Made by a program: the position numbers and the translations under genes. Under the pieces are notes generated by a model, which made no database searches, was not told the origin of the DNA, and was given only the letters and a program-made list of their open reading frames with translations. From the NCBI GenBank assembly GCA_903897715.1, contig CAIUCS010000201.1, forward strand, positions 1 to 36,509: 36,509 bases of DNA, given 5' to 3'. How positions within the stretch are numbered: position 1 is the first letter of the stretch; every line of letters begins with the position of its first letter. Origin of the DNA: an uncultured Synechococcales cyanobacterium (lineage in GTDB: Bacteria > Cyanobacteriota > Cyanobacteriia > CAIUCS01). Below are positions 1-9,653 of this stretch, piece by piece.

Positions 1-98
1 CAGACGGAGATGCTAAGAATTGTAGCCATAGGGTATCGTTTGGAGAAGGTATTAGCCTATTTACGTTTTTTCCATAGTTGTAAATGATGGTTTTCAGT

Positions 99-344
99 AT
101 GAAACTTGTTTTAACTTCATTAATTCAGGGCTATCGTTGGCTCATTTCCCCATTATTATTACCAACGTGCAGATTTCAACCCACTTGTTCCCACTATGCC
201 CTAGAGGCGATCGCTCGCTTTGGTTCATGGCAAGGTTCTGTTCTGGCAATTCGTCGAATTTTACGTTGCCATCCCTTTCATCCCGGTGGTTATGACCCGG
301 TTCCTTCCTTGTACTGCCACCATAAGCCTAGCCCTCACGAGTAA
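99..344 (+). CDS. yidD: YidD family membrane protein insertion efficiency factor
   Basis: A protein of 81 residues with the YidD hallmarks: an N-terminal amphipathic stretch ([10 protein letters not shown]), then [15 protein letters not shown] and [14 protein letters not shown], with the usual conserved cysteines. YidD proteins sit at the inner face of the membrane and assist YidC-dependent insertion. I chose the ATG at 99 because family members normally begin MK a few residues before the LIxGYxxxISP segment. In-frame ATGs at 84 and 87 would add five or four residues, and no clear ribosome binding site separates them. In many bacteria yidD lies beside rnpA and yidC; those would have to be left of the window. 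A HAD phosphatase gene follows 47 bases downstream on the same strand. Confidence 0.93.
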   Translation: MKLVLTSLIQGYRWLISPLLLPTCRFQPTCSHYALEAIARFGSWQGSVLAIRRILRCHPFHPGGYDPVPSLYCHHKPSPHE

Positions 345-391
345 ATTCGTTATTTCTTCCCCCACCCTTACCCATTGCCTACGGATTCGCT

Positions 392-1063
392 GTGAGTCAT
401 CATTTCCCTCCTCCTCCACTGCCGGTTATTGTGTTTGACTTTGATGGCACTATTGCGGACACCCTTGATGCAATTGTAACCATCGCTAATCGGCTGGCAC
501 CCGAATTTGGGTTTACCCCAGTCAGCCAGAGGGAGGTTGAAAGCTACCGTAACTTAAATGCTCGGGAGGTCATTCGGCGATCGCGAATCCCATTGGTCAA
601 AATTCCATTTTTAATTCGTCGGGTTCAAGCTGAATTAAATCGAGAAATCCAACATCTCAAGCCCATCATCGGCGTGATGTCCGTGTTAACAACTCTACGA
701 CAGAGGGGACATCGGTTAGGTATTGTGACATCCAATTCATCGGTCAACGTTACCACTTTCTTGAAGAAACAGGGATTAGAGAGTATGTTTGACTTTATTC
801 ACTCTGGTGCCACCCTGTTTGGAAAAAGTCGAATTATGAAACAATTGCTAGCCCGGGAGGGGCTCACTCCTGGCGAGATTATTTACGTTGGAGATGAAAC
901 CCGAGATATTGACGCTGCCCAAGCAGTTAAGATTAAGATGATTAGCGTGGCATGGGGGTTTAATACAGCTGAAACCTTAGCCCGGCATCACCCTGACTTT
1001 TTAATTCATCATCCCTATGAATTATTAGAACTATTGGATCATAATCGACCTCGCTTCCCCTAA
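392..1063 (+). CDS. HAD superfamily hydrolase, phosphoglycolate-phosphatase-like
   Basis: A 223-residue haloacid dehalogenase family phosphatase. Motif I is DFDGT at residues 16-20 (nucleophile D16, general acid D18). Motif II is the VTSNSS segment near residue 114. The conserved lysine lies in FGKSR, and motif III is YVGDETRDIDAA. The helical cap between motifs I and II is of the small C1 type, as in Gph and PpaX. It probably dephosphorylates a small phosphorylated metabolite; 2-phosphoglycolate is a plausible substrate in an oxygenic phototroph, but the sequence does not decide it. The start is GTG at 392, as no ATG lies upstream of motif I in this frame. It follows yidD closely and may be cotranscribed. 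Downstream lies a palindromic repeat that could also act as a terminator. Confidence 0.88.
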   Translation: MSHHFPPPPLPVIVFDFDGTIADTLDAIVTIANRLAPEFGFTPVSQREVESYRNLNAREVIRRSRIPLVKIPFLIRRVQAELNREIQHLKPIIGVMSVLTTLRQRGHRLGIVTSNSSVNVTTFLKKQGLESMFDFIHSGATLFGKSRIMKQLLAREGLTPGEIIYVGDETRDIDAAQAVKIKMISVAWGFNTAETLARHHPDFLIHHPYELLELLDHNRPRFP

Positions 1064-1076
1064 TGAGGGTTACACC

Positions 1077-1244
1077 CTAGACCCTGATTGACTGACAAAA
1101 CTTCTCAGCCAAAACCCCGAAAGCCCTCACCCTAGCCCTCTCCCGATGGGAGAGGGAACCGGAGGGGTGGATCGGCTCCCCTCGCCCCCTGGGAGAGGGG
1201 TTGGGGGTGAGGGCGTACACCTTTTGTCAGTCAACCAGTCCTAG
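1077..1244. repeat. Palindromic repeat element (MITE-like), copy 1
   Basis: This element occupies most of the 250-base gap between the HAD gene and the permease gene. Its outer arms are the perfect 13-base inverted repeat TTGACTGACAAAA (1088-1100) and its complement (1222-1234), and CTAG stands outside each arm (1077-1080, 1241-1244). The inner arms are GC-rich, GCCCTCACCCTAGCCCTC and its near complement (1123-1150 against about 1187-1214). A separate perfect 9-bp hairpin, CCCTCTCCC-GAT-GGGAGAGGG, sits at 1136-1156. There is no ORF inside. A related core recurs at about 34,560, and repeats of this style are scattered through many cyanobacterial genomes. It could work as a bidirectional terminator in place. 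Confidence 0.75.
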
Positions 1245-1313
1245 CCCTGTTGATTCTTCCCCTGAACGGGGGACGAATGTACTCATATTTTTTAATATCT
1301 CTGGAGCATCGCC

Positions 1314-2336
1314 ATGGTTCAACTTCAAAAAGGGTTTACTCTCTTCCTTAGTCTTTTAGTAGAAGCATTTCCATTTTTACTGTTGGGAGTTCTATTTTCC
1401 AGCCTGTTGTTGTTTTTTGTAGATGAACGTAAACTAATTGCTTATTTGCCAAAGCATGCATTTTGGGGAGCATTGGCTGGGAGTATGGTTGGCTTCCTAT
1501 TCCCAGTGTGCGAATGTGGTAATGTTCCTGTGGCAAGACGATTGTTGATGCAAGGGGCTCCCTCTCCAGTTGCCATTGGCTTTTTACTGGCGGCTCCGAC
1601 GGTCAACCCCATTGTGTTATGGTCCACTTGGACAGCATTCCGGGATCAACCGGAAATAGTGGTTTTACGCTTATTCTTGTCCTTAACCATTGCAACCATT
1701 GTAGGTTGGGTGTTTAGTGCTCAAACCGATTTACGCCCCCTTTTACAACCATCCGTTGCCAGGGCTATGCCTCGGTTGGCGGATAACCAATCGAATCAAC
1801 CAAACCAATCCTTATCCCCTTTATTGCAATCCGGTACTTTTTTGTTAGGGCAAGCAGGAACAACTCCCGTCCGGCTGGATACCATGGTTCCCTCCCTTAG
1901 TTCTAGTAACCCCGCCCTGCCTTTTTCCCCCCGGTTGGGTCTTTTTGTGGAAAATACTATTCAGGAAGTGAGAGAACTGGGAGGGGTGCTGGTATTGGGT
2001 AGTGCCATCGCTGCCTTTATTCAAATTTCTGCTCCCCGTGAATTGGTACTGGGACTTGGTCAGGGTCCTGTCACTTCCATTTTAGCCATGATGCTTTTAG
2101 CGGCATTAGTTTCAATTTGTTCCACCGTGGATTCTTTTTTTGCCCTATCCTTTGCCGCCACATTTACCAGTGGCTCGTTATTGGCTTTCCTTGTCTTTGG
2201 TCCTATGATTGACCTCAAAGGGATAGGACTAATGTTATCAATCTTTAAAACTAGAGCCGTGGTATATTTATTTGCTTTAGCTGCCCAGTTAACTTTTTTG
2301 GCAACCCTGTTTATTAACTTAAAAGTTGGCTCTTAA
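1314..2336 (+). CDS. Permease of the YraQ/ArsP (DUF318) family
   Basis: A 340-residue integral membrane protein with about eight to ten hydrophobic helices. Family hallmarks are the CECGN motif at residues 66-70, followed by VPVARRLL...GAP...[10 protein letters not shown], and the second-half repeat [12 protein letters not shown]...[11 protein letters not shown]. The two halves are related and are separated by a long hydrophilic loop at roughly residues 140-215, rich in Gln, Asn, Ser and Pro. Some relatives (ArsP) export organoarsenicals; many have unknown substrates, and the cysteine motif would suit a thiophilic ligand. I do not assign a substrate. The ATG at 1314 has a CTGGAG ribosome binding site about 10 bases upstream. 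No arsR-like gene is next to it. tRNA-Ser follows on the same strand. Confidence 0.87.
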   Translation: MVQLQKGFTLFLSLLVEAFPFLLLGVLFSSLLLFFVDERKLIAYLPKHAFWGALAGSMVGFLFPVCECGNVPVARRLLMQGAPSPVAIGFLLAAPTVNPIVLWSTWTAFRDQPEIVVLRLFLSLTIATIVGWVFSAQTDLRPLLQPSVARAMPRLADNQSNQPNQSLSPLLQSGTFLLGQAGTTPVRLDTMVPSLSSSNPALPFSPRLGLFVENTIQEVRELGGVLVLGSAIAAFIQISAPRELVLGLGQGPVTSILAMMLLAALVSICSTVDSFFALSFAATFTSGSLLAFLVFGPMIDLKGIGLMLSIFKTRAVVYLFALAAQLTFLATLFINLKVGS

Positions 2337-2401
2337 ATAGAAAAGTAGATGTTCTAATTAATTCCCATAGAAAATATGGTATAAGTGATTTAGATTTTGT
2401 T

Positions 2402-2486
2402 GGAGAGGTGGCAGAGTGGTCGAACGCGCTCGACTTGAAATCGAGTGAACCGAAAGGTTCCGTGGGTTCAAATCCCACCCTCTCCG
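2402..2486 (+). tRNA. tRNA-Ser (anticodon UGA)
   Basis: A type II tRNA with a long variable arm. The acceptor stem GGAGAGG (2402-2408) pairs with CCTCTCC (2479-2485), with discriminator G2486. The anticodon stem CTCGA/TCGAG encloses the loop CTTGAAA (2434-2440), giving anticodon TGA at 2436-2438, which reads UCA and probably other UCN codons. The variable arm is the hairpin GAACCGAAAGGTTC. The T loop contains GGGTTCAAATCCC. The 3' CCA is not encoded: the sequence continues with TTTTTT, which may help end transcription. All stems pair as expected, so the gene looks functional. Confidence 0.97.
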
Positions 2487-2709
2487 TTTTTTCTAGTGCC
2501 AATAAGGTCATAATTTTTGGGTATGGTTCACTGTTTTTTCTGTCTGGGCTGAGGTTTACAGTTGAATTTCATCTGTTTAATTCGGGTGCCCAGTAAAAAT
2601 TCCAAAAAGGATGGATAAATCTACTGGTTTATCAGAAAAAGTGAGGAAATCATATCTTAAAATAAATATATGTAAAATTTCTTAACTAAATGCCGGGGTC
2701 GGCTTATCC

Positions 2710-3684
2710 ATGACTTCAGCTACTACTCTTTTTTTCCCTGTCGAAAAAGATTTACTGCAACTTACGGAAAATCTTAAAAACTTAGTTGGTATCCGCCATC
2801 CAATTTTATATGCTGCCGCTGAACATCTGTTTAGTGCTGGAGGAAAGCGGATTCGACCTGCGATAGTGTTGTTGGTCTCGCGGGCAACATTGCCCCCCAA
2901 CCAAGACATCACTCCCCACCATCGACGTTTGGCTGAAATTACTGAAATGATTCATACCGCTAGTTTAGTCCATGATGACGTTGTGGATGAAGCTAACACC
3001 CGTCGTGGTGTACCAACGGTTCATAGTAGTTTTGGCAACCGGATTGCGGTGCTAGCGGGTGATTTTCTATTTGCTAAATCCTCTTGGTACCTTGCCAATC
3101 TCAATAACCTTGAAGTTGTTAAATTACTGTCCCAGGTAATTATGGACTTGGCTGAGGGAGAAATTCGTCAAGGCTTAAAGCGATTTGATACGGCTTTATC
3201 CATTGATGATTATCTTGAAAAAAGTTATTACAAAACTGCATCTTTAATTGCAAATAGTGCCAAAGCCGCTGCTTTACTCAGTGGTTTATCTGCTAGCAGG
3301 TCAGAAAATTTGTATCTATATGGTCGCCATATTGGTCTTGCATTTCAAATTGTAGATGACATATTAGATTTCACAGGTTCTTCCGAAACGTTGGGTAAAC
3401 CAGCCGCCTCTGATTTGCAAGATGGCAACTTAACTGCCCCCATACTCTATGCATTAGAACAGCAACCTGCCCTAGAGTTACTCATTGAACGGGAATTTGC
3501 TCAACCCGGTGATTTAGAACAGGCGATCGCCCTTGTCCGTTCTAGTGATGGTATTGATCGATCCCGTCATCTTGCTGCCCATCATCGGCAGTTGGCAATC
3601 CAGTCCTTGGCTGACCTTCCACCCTCAGAGTCCCATACCACCTTAATTGAATTGACTGATTACGTCCTAAGCCGTTTATACTGA
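2710..3684 (+). CDS. sds: Solanesyl diphosphate synthase (long-chain polyprenyl synthetase)
   Basis: A 324-residue trans-isoprenyl diphosphate synthase. Both aspartate-rich motifs are intact: DDVVD at residues 89-93, followed by RRG, and DDILD at 216-220. GGKRIRP at 44-50 is the substrate-binding region. The family condenses isopentenyl diphosphate onto an allylic primer; by its length and its [19 protein letters not shown] context it fits the cyanobacterial enzyme that makes the C45 tail of plastoquinone. Product length cannot be read with certainty from the sequence. A GGPP synthase (crtE) is the main alternative, but those usually carry a different first-motif region. The gene is convergent with selO, and the two coding ends overlap by 9 bases (3676-3684). 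Confidence 0.9.
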   Translation: MTSATTLFFPVEKDLLQLTENLKNLVGIRHPILYAAAEHLFSAGGKRIRPAIVLLVSRATLPPNQDITPHHRRLAEITEMIHTASLVHDDVVDEANTRRGVPTVHSSFGNRIAVLAGDFLFAKSSWYLANLNNLEVVKLLSQVIMDLAEGEIRQGLKRFDTALSIDDYLEKSYYKTASLIANSAKAAALLSGLSASRSENLYLYGRHIGLAFQIVDDILDFTGSSETLGKPAASDLQDGNLTAPILYALEQQPALELLIEREFAQPGDLEQAIALVRSSDGIDRSRHLAAHHRQLAIQSLADLPPSESHTTLIELTDYVLSRLY

Positions 3685-5157
3685 CCAATGTTGAAGCTGG
3701 GTTTTAGTTTGAATTGCGGCCACTAACAAATTAAATGGTTCCCAGTCATTATTCTGGTCAATGGCTTCCCATACTGTTTCAATGGTTGGACGTAACAAAT
3801 AGGTTTGTGGGTTATGTCGTCGCAATCGCTCCCCAATGGTTGGTAATTCGCTGAGTGGTACTTCCAATAAAGCTCGGTGGTAGATCTGTTGCCATTGTTC
3901 AAATAGGAACTGATGTTCAGTATTCAGGTGGACTCCGCTCTCTGTCAACTCCCCTAGTATTGTGTCCCATCCATTACGCCAACCAGGGTTAAACGTACTA
4001 CTCAGGGTTGCAAAAAAACCAGGGTAACTCACCTGACTGGCGAACAGAAAATTAAGAGTATGCTCTAACAAATCAGTTGCAATTGGAATGGGAAGTTGGT
4101 CAAAACCAAGTTTGAGTAACATGAATCGGGAATACTCACCAAGATAGTAAGTTTCGAATTCATCTAAACTAGACTTCAACTCCCCACTGGAAATAATCAC
4201 TTCCAGTGGACGTTGCAACATTTCTAAGTTCCAACGACACACTTGAGGTTGGTTCCCATAGGCGTACCGACCAAAGTGATCGAAGTAGGCAGCGGTAAAT
4301 CGAGGGTTGTAGCTGGGAATAAAAGCATAGGGTCCATAATCAAAACTTTCCCCAGAGATGGACATGTTGTCGGTATTAAGAACACCATGACAAAACCCTG
4401 CTGCCATCCACTGTGCGGCTAGATGGGCAATCCGCTTCACCAGTTGGTGATAAAAAGCAATATAGGCATCCACTTGTCCCTGAAGTTGAGGGTAATACTG
4501 GTCAATAACATGGTCTAGCAGGGGAGAGATTAGGTCGTGGCGACCAATGGCTAACAGGCGTTCAAAAGTGCCAAAACGAATATGGGAACGAGAAAAACGA
4601 ACCATAACAGATGAACGGGTCGGTGATGGTTCATCGCCGCGCCATAATTGTTCTCCTGTTTCAATAAGGCTTAGACAGCGGGAAGTATAGACACCTTGAC
4701 TATACAAGGATTCTGCCGCTAATACTTCCCTTACCCCCCCCTTTAATGTGAGTCGTCCATCTCCGCCCCGGGAATAGGGGGTGGTGCCTGAGCCCTTAGT
4801 ACCTAAGTCATATAGTTTCCCATCTATTCCCCGCACCTGTCCATACAAAAATCCCCGTCCATCTCCTAAATACGGATTATATTCACCAAATTGATATCCA
4901 TGGTACCGCAGGGCAAGAAATGGACCCCGACCTTGAAATTGACCAAAGGCTTGAATCAAGTCTGCATCGCTGACTTGATTGGGGTTCAACCCAAGGAAAG
5001 CAAGTAATGGGTAATTACAAAACCGTAGCCTATGCTGTGGAAATTCAGCAGCATAAACGGGATCATAGTAGTCGGAACCCAACTTTTCTAAAACGGGTTC
5101 ATAAGGAAGATTCAGGAGTGGATTTAAGTGATTTTCTAGCAATATGCCCCCAGACAA
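3676..5157 (-). CDS. selO: Protein adenylyltransferase SelO (YdiU/UPF0061 family)
   Basis: A 493-residue SelO pseudokinase, full length compared with the 478-residue E. coli protein. SelO transfers AMP from ATP to Ser, Thr or Tyr of target proteins, reportedly as part of redox stress responses. Visible family segments are [19 protein letters not shown] (nucleotide-binding loop), [14 protein letters not shown], and the active site [25 protein letters not shown] with its metal-binding Asn and Asp. The extreme C-terminus ([11 protein letters not shown]) has no cysteine, so the redox Cys/Sec seen in some homologues is absent. The start is probably TTG at 5157, with AAGGGA about 8 bases upstream; TTG at 5142 is the alternative. 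It is transcribed away from murI. Confidence 0.95.
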   Translation of the reverse strand: MSGGILLENHLNPLLNLPYEPVLEKLGSDYYDPVYAAEFPQHRLRFCNYPLLAFLGLNPNQVSDADLIQAFGQFQGRGPFLALRYHGYQFGEYNPYLGDGRGFLYGQVRGIDGKLYDLGTKGSGTTPYSRGGDGRLTLKGGVREVLAAESLYSQGVYTSRCLSLIETGEQLWRGDEPSPTRSSVMVRFSRSHIRFGTFERLLAIGRHDLISPLLDHVIDQYYPQLQGQVDAYIAFYHQLVKRIAHLAAQWMAAGFCHGVLNTDNMSISGESFDYGPYAFIPSYNPRFTAAYFDHFGRYAYGNQPQVCRWNLEMLQRPLEVIISSGELKSSLDEFETYYLGEYSRFMLLKLGFDQLPIPIATDLLEHTLNFLFASQVSYPGFFATLSSTFNPGWRNGWDTILGELTESGVHLNTEHQFLFEQWQQIYHRALLEVPLSELPTIGERLRRHNPQTYLLRPTIETVWEAIDQNNDWEPFNLLVAAIQTKTQLQHWSV

Positions 5158-5470
5158 AGTACGTTTCCCTTAAGGCTATTTTACTGAGTTTTTCTCCAAA
5201 CTAAACAGATGATTGTCCTTAACCTAACCTCCTTAGTATCACTAAACCATGAATTCACAGGGGGACGGGGTAGTCCTTGGTGATTGGGTCTGTTCATCCA
5301 TTCAATCTTTTGAATAAGTTGTTTAAATCATGGTTTGACTAAATTCAACCCAACTAGACCTTTATCTGAGAGAATGCTATATATTACAAAAGTTAAATTA
5401 TTTGTTTTTTTATTACAACGTGTCCAATCTTTTTCGTGGTGAAAGTTGTCATCAGACAACAGTTGAAAAT
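5158..5470. promoter_or_regulatory. Divergent intergenic region between selO and murI
   Basis: About 310 bases without a gene between two divergently transcribed genes, so promoters for both must lie here. I cannot place a convincing -35/-10 pair. A nested structure is present: AAACCATGAATT (5244-5255) is nearly the complement of AAATCATGGTTT (5325-5336, 11 of 12), enclosing a perfect 6-bp hairpin, ATTCAA-tctt-TTGAAT (5300-5315). If murI starts further upstream (TTG 5402 or GTG 5420), the right end of this region would be coding. Confidence 0.4.
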
Positions 5471-6355
5471 GTGAAAAATTTTCCGATTGGAATGTTTGAC
5501 AGTGGACTTGGGGGTCTAACAGTCCTTAGAGAACTTTACCGACAATTACCCAATGAATCGATTCTGTATTTTGGGGATACAGCCCGGTTACCCTACGGTA
5601 CACGCTCCCAGACTGAAATCATCCAGTTTGTCAGAGACATCATTGCATGGATGACTCTTACGGGAGTAAAGATGGTGATTATGGCCTGTAACACCAGTTC
5701 CGCATTGGCATTAGACACTATCCGGAGTGAATTTGATATTCCCATTTTAGGGTTGATTCTACCCGGATCCAGAGCAGCCGTTGGTCAGGGAAAACGAATT
5801 GGTGTGATTGCCACTCCCGCCACAACCGCGAGTAATGCTTATAAACAAGCAATGTTAGAGATTGATCCAGCAGTCACCATTTGGCAAGTAAGTTGTCCCG
5901 AATTTGTTCCTTTAATTGAACAGGGACGTATTCATGACCCTCTGACCCTCCAGGTTGTTCGAGGTTATATCGATCCTCTTCTAGCATTAGGAATGGATAC
6001 CTTGGTTTATGGCTGTACCCATTATCCCCATTTAGCACCAATTCTTAAGACCTTTTTGCCCCCATCCGTTACGACGGTTGACCCTGCCGTCTATGTGGTT
6101 CATTCAGCGGTACAGGAATTGGATTCTTTGAATCTCCGCAATTCTTCCTCTCTGACTCCGTCAACCCACTTTTATGTCAGTGGTTCAGGGGAGCACTTTG
6201 CTCAATTAGCTTTGCCTTGGTTGGGGTATCTAGCGAAGGTTGATCATGTAAAGTTGTCCAGAAATTCAGGAGTGGAACATACTGGAGAGAACAGTCTCAA
6301 AAGAGAGGTGGTGACGGAAAAGGAAAATGGGGCTCCAGTCAATTTATTTACCTAG
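5471..6355 (+). CDS. murI: Glutamate racemase
   Basis: A cofactor-independent glutamate racemase that supplies D-glutamate for peptidoglycan. The N-terminus GMFDSGLGGLTVLREL is diagnostic. The two catalytic cysteines are present in MACNTSSA (C73) and VYGCTHYP (C182), counted from the GTG at 5471, giving a protein of 294 residues. That start is chosen because the family begins only a few residues before the FDSGxGG motif. The frame stays open to a TTG at 5402 and a GTG at 5420, but none of the candidates has a clear ribosome binding site. The last 30 or so residues are a hydrophilic tail beyond the usual fold. cobQ starts 14 bases after the stop, so the two are probably cotranscribed. Confidence 0.95.
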   Translation: MKNFPIGMFDSGLGGLTVLRELYRQLPNESILYFGDTARLPYGTRSQTEIIQFVRDIIAWMTLTGVKMVIMACNTSSALALDTIRSEFDIPILGLILPGSRAAVGQGKRIGVIATPATTASNAYKQAMLEIDPAVTIWQVSCPEFVPLIEQGRIHDPLTLQVVRGYIDPLLALGMDTLVYGCTHYPHLAPILKTFLPPSVTTVDPAVYVVHSAVQELDSLNLRNSSSLTPSTHFYVSGSGEHFAQLALPWLGYLAKVDHVKLSRNSGVEHTGENSLKREVVTEKENGAPVNLFT

Positions 6356-6369
6356 ATTAAAAAGAATTC

Positions 6370-7857
6370 ATGAAAGCTTTAATGGTTGTGGGGACAACTT
6401 CCTATGCCGGCAAATCGTTGATTACAGCTGCATTATGCCGCATCCTACACAAGCAAGGGTGGCGAGTAACTCCTTTTAAGGGACAAAATATGTCCCTTAA
6501 TGCCTATGTGACGGCCAATGGGGCGGAAATTGCTTATGCCCAGGCAGTGCAAGCATGGGCGGCTGGCATCCTTCCCCGTGTGGAAATGAATCCAATTTTG
6601 CTCAAGCCCCAGGGAGATATGACATCCCAAGTCATCCTGAATGGTAACGTACAGGGACAGGTTGGAGCCGAAGAATATTATGAACAATTCTTTGATCGGG
6701 GTTGGCAGGAAATCCAGCGGTCCCTCAACTATCTAACTGCCAATTATGACATCATCGTTTGCGAGGGGGCTGGTAGTCCAGCGGAAATTAATCTTAAGCA
6801 TCGGGATTTAACCAACATGCGGGTAGCTAAGTACCTCAATGCTCATACCATCTTAGTTGTTGATATTGAACGGGGAGGAGCATTTGCCCATGTGGTTGGC
6901 ACCCTGGAACTCCTAGAACCTGAAGAACGTGCCTTGATCAAGGGGATCATTATCAATAAATTTCGCGGGCGGCGATCGCTCCTCGATTCAGGAATTACTT
7001 GGCTGGAGAACCGGGTTGGGATTCCCGTCATTGGTGTTATCCCTTGGTTAGACCATGCCTTTCCATCAGAAGACTCTTTAGACTTATGGGAACGTCGGAA
7101 TGATAAAAGTAGTAGCGACCTAACCATTACCGTAATTCGTTTACCCCGCATCTCAAACTTTACTGATTTTGACCCCTTGGCGGCCGAACCAAGTGTCAAC
7201 CTAAAGTATTTGGGTCTCAGGGACACCTTAGGTCGTCCTGATGCCGTCATTATCCCAGGGACAAAAACCACCATTTCTGACCTGTTGGCAATGCAAAAAA
7301 CCCAACTAGCGGCACAAATCCGTGACTATGTTCTTTCCGGCGGCACCCTGTTAGGTATCTGTGGAGGATTTCAAATGATGGGTGAAACCATTGCTGATCC
7401 TGAAGGTACAGAGGGGTTAGAGGGTCGTTTTATAGGTCTTCAATTGTTACCCCTGAAGACAACCATCAGCGGGACAAAAATTACCCGTCAACGGCAGGTC
7501 TACTCCCTTTATCCCCAGACCGGACTCCCTATCAGTGGTTATGAAATTCATCAGGGACGCACCACTCCTATCAGCGGTGGCACAAAAAACCCTCCCCTCA
7601 CCATGATGCCATTATTTGACGATGGAACTCTGGGAATGGTAGACAGCAGCCAATGCCTCTGGGGTACTTACCTCCATGGTATTTTTGAGAATGGTTGTTG
7701 GCGGCGGGCATGGTTAAACCGCCTTCGCCAACAACGGGGGCTGAAGTCTTTACCCACGGGTATCCCTAATTTCCAGGAACAACGGGAAGCCAGTCTGGAT
7801 ATTTTGGTAAATACCATTGAAGCAAATATAGACTTAATGAGGGTGATGCCCCGTTAG
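6370..7857 (+). CDS. cobQ: Cobyric acid synthase (adenosylcobyrate amidase)
   Basis: A 495-residue enzyme that amidates the b, d, e and g carboxylates of adenosylcobyrinate a,c-diamide, using glutamine and ATP, in cobalamin (here probably pseudocobalamin) synthesis. The N-terminal DTBS-like ATPase domain carries the P-loop GTTSYAGKS (residues 8-16) and KGQNMSLNAYVT. The C-terminal class I glutaminase domain carries GICGGFQMMG with nucleophile C331 and LHGIFEN with H436. It lies directly downstream of murI with no other cobalamin genes nearby, which is common in cyanobacteria. A small hairpin, GCCCC-gtta-GGGGC (7848-7861), overlaps the stop codon; with no T-run after it, it is not a classical terminator. 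Confidence 0.96.
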   Translation: MKALMVVGTTSYAGKSLITAALCRILHKQGWRVTPFKGQNMSLNAYVTANGAEIAYAQAVQAWAAGILPRVEMNPILLKPQGDMTSQVILNGNVQGQVGAEEYYEQFFDRGWQEIQRSLNYLTANYDIIVCEGAGSPAEINLKHRDLTNMRVAKYLNAHTILVVDIERGGAFAHVVGTLELLEPEERALIKGIIINKFRGRRSLLDSGITWLENRVGIPVIGVIPWLDHAFPSEDSLDLWERRNDKSSSDLTITVIRLPRISNFTDFDPLAAEPSVNLKYLGLRDTLGRPDAVIIPGTKTTISDLLAMQKTQLAAQIRDYVLSGGTLLGICGGFQMMGETIADPEGTEGLEGRFIGLQLLPLKTTISGTKITRQRQVYSLYPQTGLPISGYEIHQGRTTPISGGTKNPPLTMMPLFDDGTLGMVDSSQCLWGTYLHGIFENGCWRRAWLNRLRQQRGLKSLPTGIPNFQEQREASLDILVNTIEANIDLMRVMPR

Positions 7858-7920
7858 GGGCAGTAGGGAAGGAGGATGATCCGTTTATCCAAGGCATATT
7901 AGTTTATTGAGGTAATCTCC

Positions 7921-8886
7921 ATGTTCCCAATTATTTATACTGATGAATTCCTTGAACATGATACAGGTCTTTTTCATCCAGAATCGTCAAAACGATTAAC
8001 TGCAATTGTAAATCGACTGAAAGCGTCTCCAGTATCCCACCAATTGGAATGGCATCTCCCCACCCCCATTAGTCCATCGAACCGTAACCGAGTGCTATCA
8101 GCAATTCGTCAGGTGCATACCGATGCTTATATCAGCCAAGTTCAACAGACAGCTCAACAAGGAGGGGGCTATCTTGATCCCGATACTCCCATCTGTCCCC
8201 GTACCTATGACATTGCCTTATTAGCAGTTAGTGCCTGGCTGGATGGGGTGGATAGGGTACTCACCACCAACCATCCAGTTTTTATTTTAGCCCGTCCCCC
8301 CGGGCATCACGCCCTAGCTAACCAAGGTATGGGGTTTTGTGTATTCAATAATGCTGCCATTGCTGCCCACTATGCCCTAACCCAACCCCATATCCACCGG
8401 GTAGCCATTTTAGATTGGGATGTTCACCATGGGAATGGCACCCAGGCAATGGTGGAGAAAAATCCCCAACTGTTTTTTTGTTCCCTGCACCAATCACCCG
8501 GTTATCCCCATACTGGATCACCCCACGAAAAGGGGTGGCACCATAATGTATTGAATCTGCCGATGGACTCTGGTAGTACCATCCAAGCCTATGAAGCTGC
8601 TTTCACCCATCATGTGATTCCCTTTTTAAAAAACATCAAACCCGATTTGTTACTGGTGAGTGCCGGATACGATGGGAATGACGATGACCCTTTGTCGAGT
8701 ATTTCATTGTATCCTGAGGATTTTGCTCTTCTTTCCCGACTAACCCTTTCAGTCAGTCATCGGGTTGTATTTGGGTTGGAAGGGGGATATGACCTTCAAT
8801 CCTTGAGTAATTCCATCCTTCAAACCATTCAGCCCTGCCTTGAAATATCCCGCGGATTCAATGGATCTGAGTGGAAAAAAGCATAA
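7921..8886 (+). CDS. Histone deacetylase family protein (AcuC/acetylpolyamine amidohydrolase type)
   Basis: A 321-residue zinc amidohydrolase of the arginase/deacetylase fold. The catalytic pair H129-H130 is in RPPGHHA. The zinc ligands D167 and H169 are in DWDVHHGNGT, with the third, D251, in SAGYDGNDDDPL. The closing EGGYDL motif supplies the catalytic-region tyrosine. Bacterial members remove acetyl groups from polyamines, acetoin-pathway proteins or other small amides; the sequence does not say which. It has a good Shine-Dalgarno-like GAGGT 7 bases before the ATG. It stands between cobQ and the ATP synthase operon, with about 115 bases before the next gene. Confidence 0.92.
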   Translation: MFPIIYTDEFLEHDTGLFHPESSKRLTAIVNRLKASPVSHQLEWHLPTPISPSNRNRVLSAIRQVHTDAYISQVQQTAQQGGGYLDPDTPICPRTYDIALLAVSAWLDGVDRVLTTNHPVFILARPPGHHALANQGMGFCVFNNAAIAAHYALTQPHIHRVAILDWDVHHGNGTQAMVEKNPQLFFCSLHQSPGYPHTGSPHEKGWHHNVLNLPMDSGSTIQAYEAAFTHHVIPFLKNIKPDLLLVSAGYDGNDDDPLSSISLYPEDFALLSRLTLSVSHRVVFGLEGGYDLQSLSNSILQTIQPCLEISRGFNGSEWKKA

Positions 8887-9001
8887 TCTTCTTGGAAATT
8901 AAGGATTGTTCCCTTGACATGGTATGATAAATGTCGATTAAGGAATTGGTGAATCTCACCAGCTTTAACCCAAATGATTGCTTTTTTGAAATTCTGACAG
9001 G

Positions 9002-9430
9002 ATGACCACCGATTTATCGTCAACTAATTCACCCCCGGAAGCACTGTCACCAGTTACGAACCCAATGGCAGATTATTATCGCCTGAAGCAACAACTGGTA
9101 CTATGGACAGGGGGCATAGCAGCAGTTGTCTTTATTTCTGTCTGGTTGACTTACTCCTTCAACATTGCTCTGAATTATTTACTTGGAGCAGGAGCGGGAT
9201 TAATTTACCTAAGATTACTCGCTAAAAATATCGAACGTCTTGGGGATCAAAACCGTAAACTAGGAAAGTCCCAATTAGTCATCTTTATTGGCTTGATTAT
9301 AGTAGCAACTCAATGGGAGCAGCTACATATAGTACCCATTTTTTTAGGTTTCCTAACCTATAAAGCCGCGATTTTAGCTTACACCTTACAAATAGTTGTT
9401 TTGCCAAATCGCTTATTCAAGTCTGGTTAA
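9002..9430 (+). CDS. atp1: ATP synthase subunit I (Atp1/UncI-like assembly protein)
   Basis: A 142-residue membrane protein with four predicted helices (about residues 33-52, 54-72, 88-106 and 110-136) after a Ser/Pro-rich hydrophilic N-terminus. Position and topology identify it as the gene that opens cyanobacterial atp operons. In other bacteria the related UncI helps assemble the c-ring. The ATG at 9002 is the longest choice; Met22 (9065) would remove the hydrophilic leader. A small hairpin, GGTGA-atc-TCACC, lies about 50 bases upstream in the presumed leader. Sequence conservation in this family is weak, so the assignment leans on context. Confidence 0.85.
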   Translation: MTTDLSSTNSPPEALSPVTNPMADYYRLKQQLVLWTGGIAAVVFISVWLTYSFNIALNYLLGAGAGLIYLRLLAKNIERLGDQNRKLGKSQLVIFIGLIIVATQWEQLHIVPIFLGFLTYKAAILAYTLQIVVLPNRLFKSG

Positions 9431-9653
9431 ATGGTCTAGCTTGGTTAAGTTGTTTTATGAAGTTGACTGGTGACCCTCTTGTTCACCACTACTCCTTCAC
9501 CTTGGGAATCAGTTTTCATCGACTATGGTTCTCTTGCCAAGGAATGTAAGTGGGGTTCAATGGTGGGGCAGTCGTTTCTAGACAAAATTTCCAATTTGGT
9601 TCTGGATCACTTTCACCAGTATCTTTGCTCAACTCCGCAGAACTCGGATGGAA

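Noticed and set aside
2314-2596. Short ORFs on both strands over the tRNA-Ser gene
   Set aside because: They are frame coincidences across a well-formed tRNA; translations such as [20 protein letters not shown] are typical tRNA artefacts.
8913-8935. TTGACA followed by TATGAT upstream of the ATP synthase operon as a promoter
   Set aside because: The two boxes are only about four bases apart, so they cannot act as a -35/-10 pair; no other good pairing was visible.
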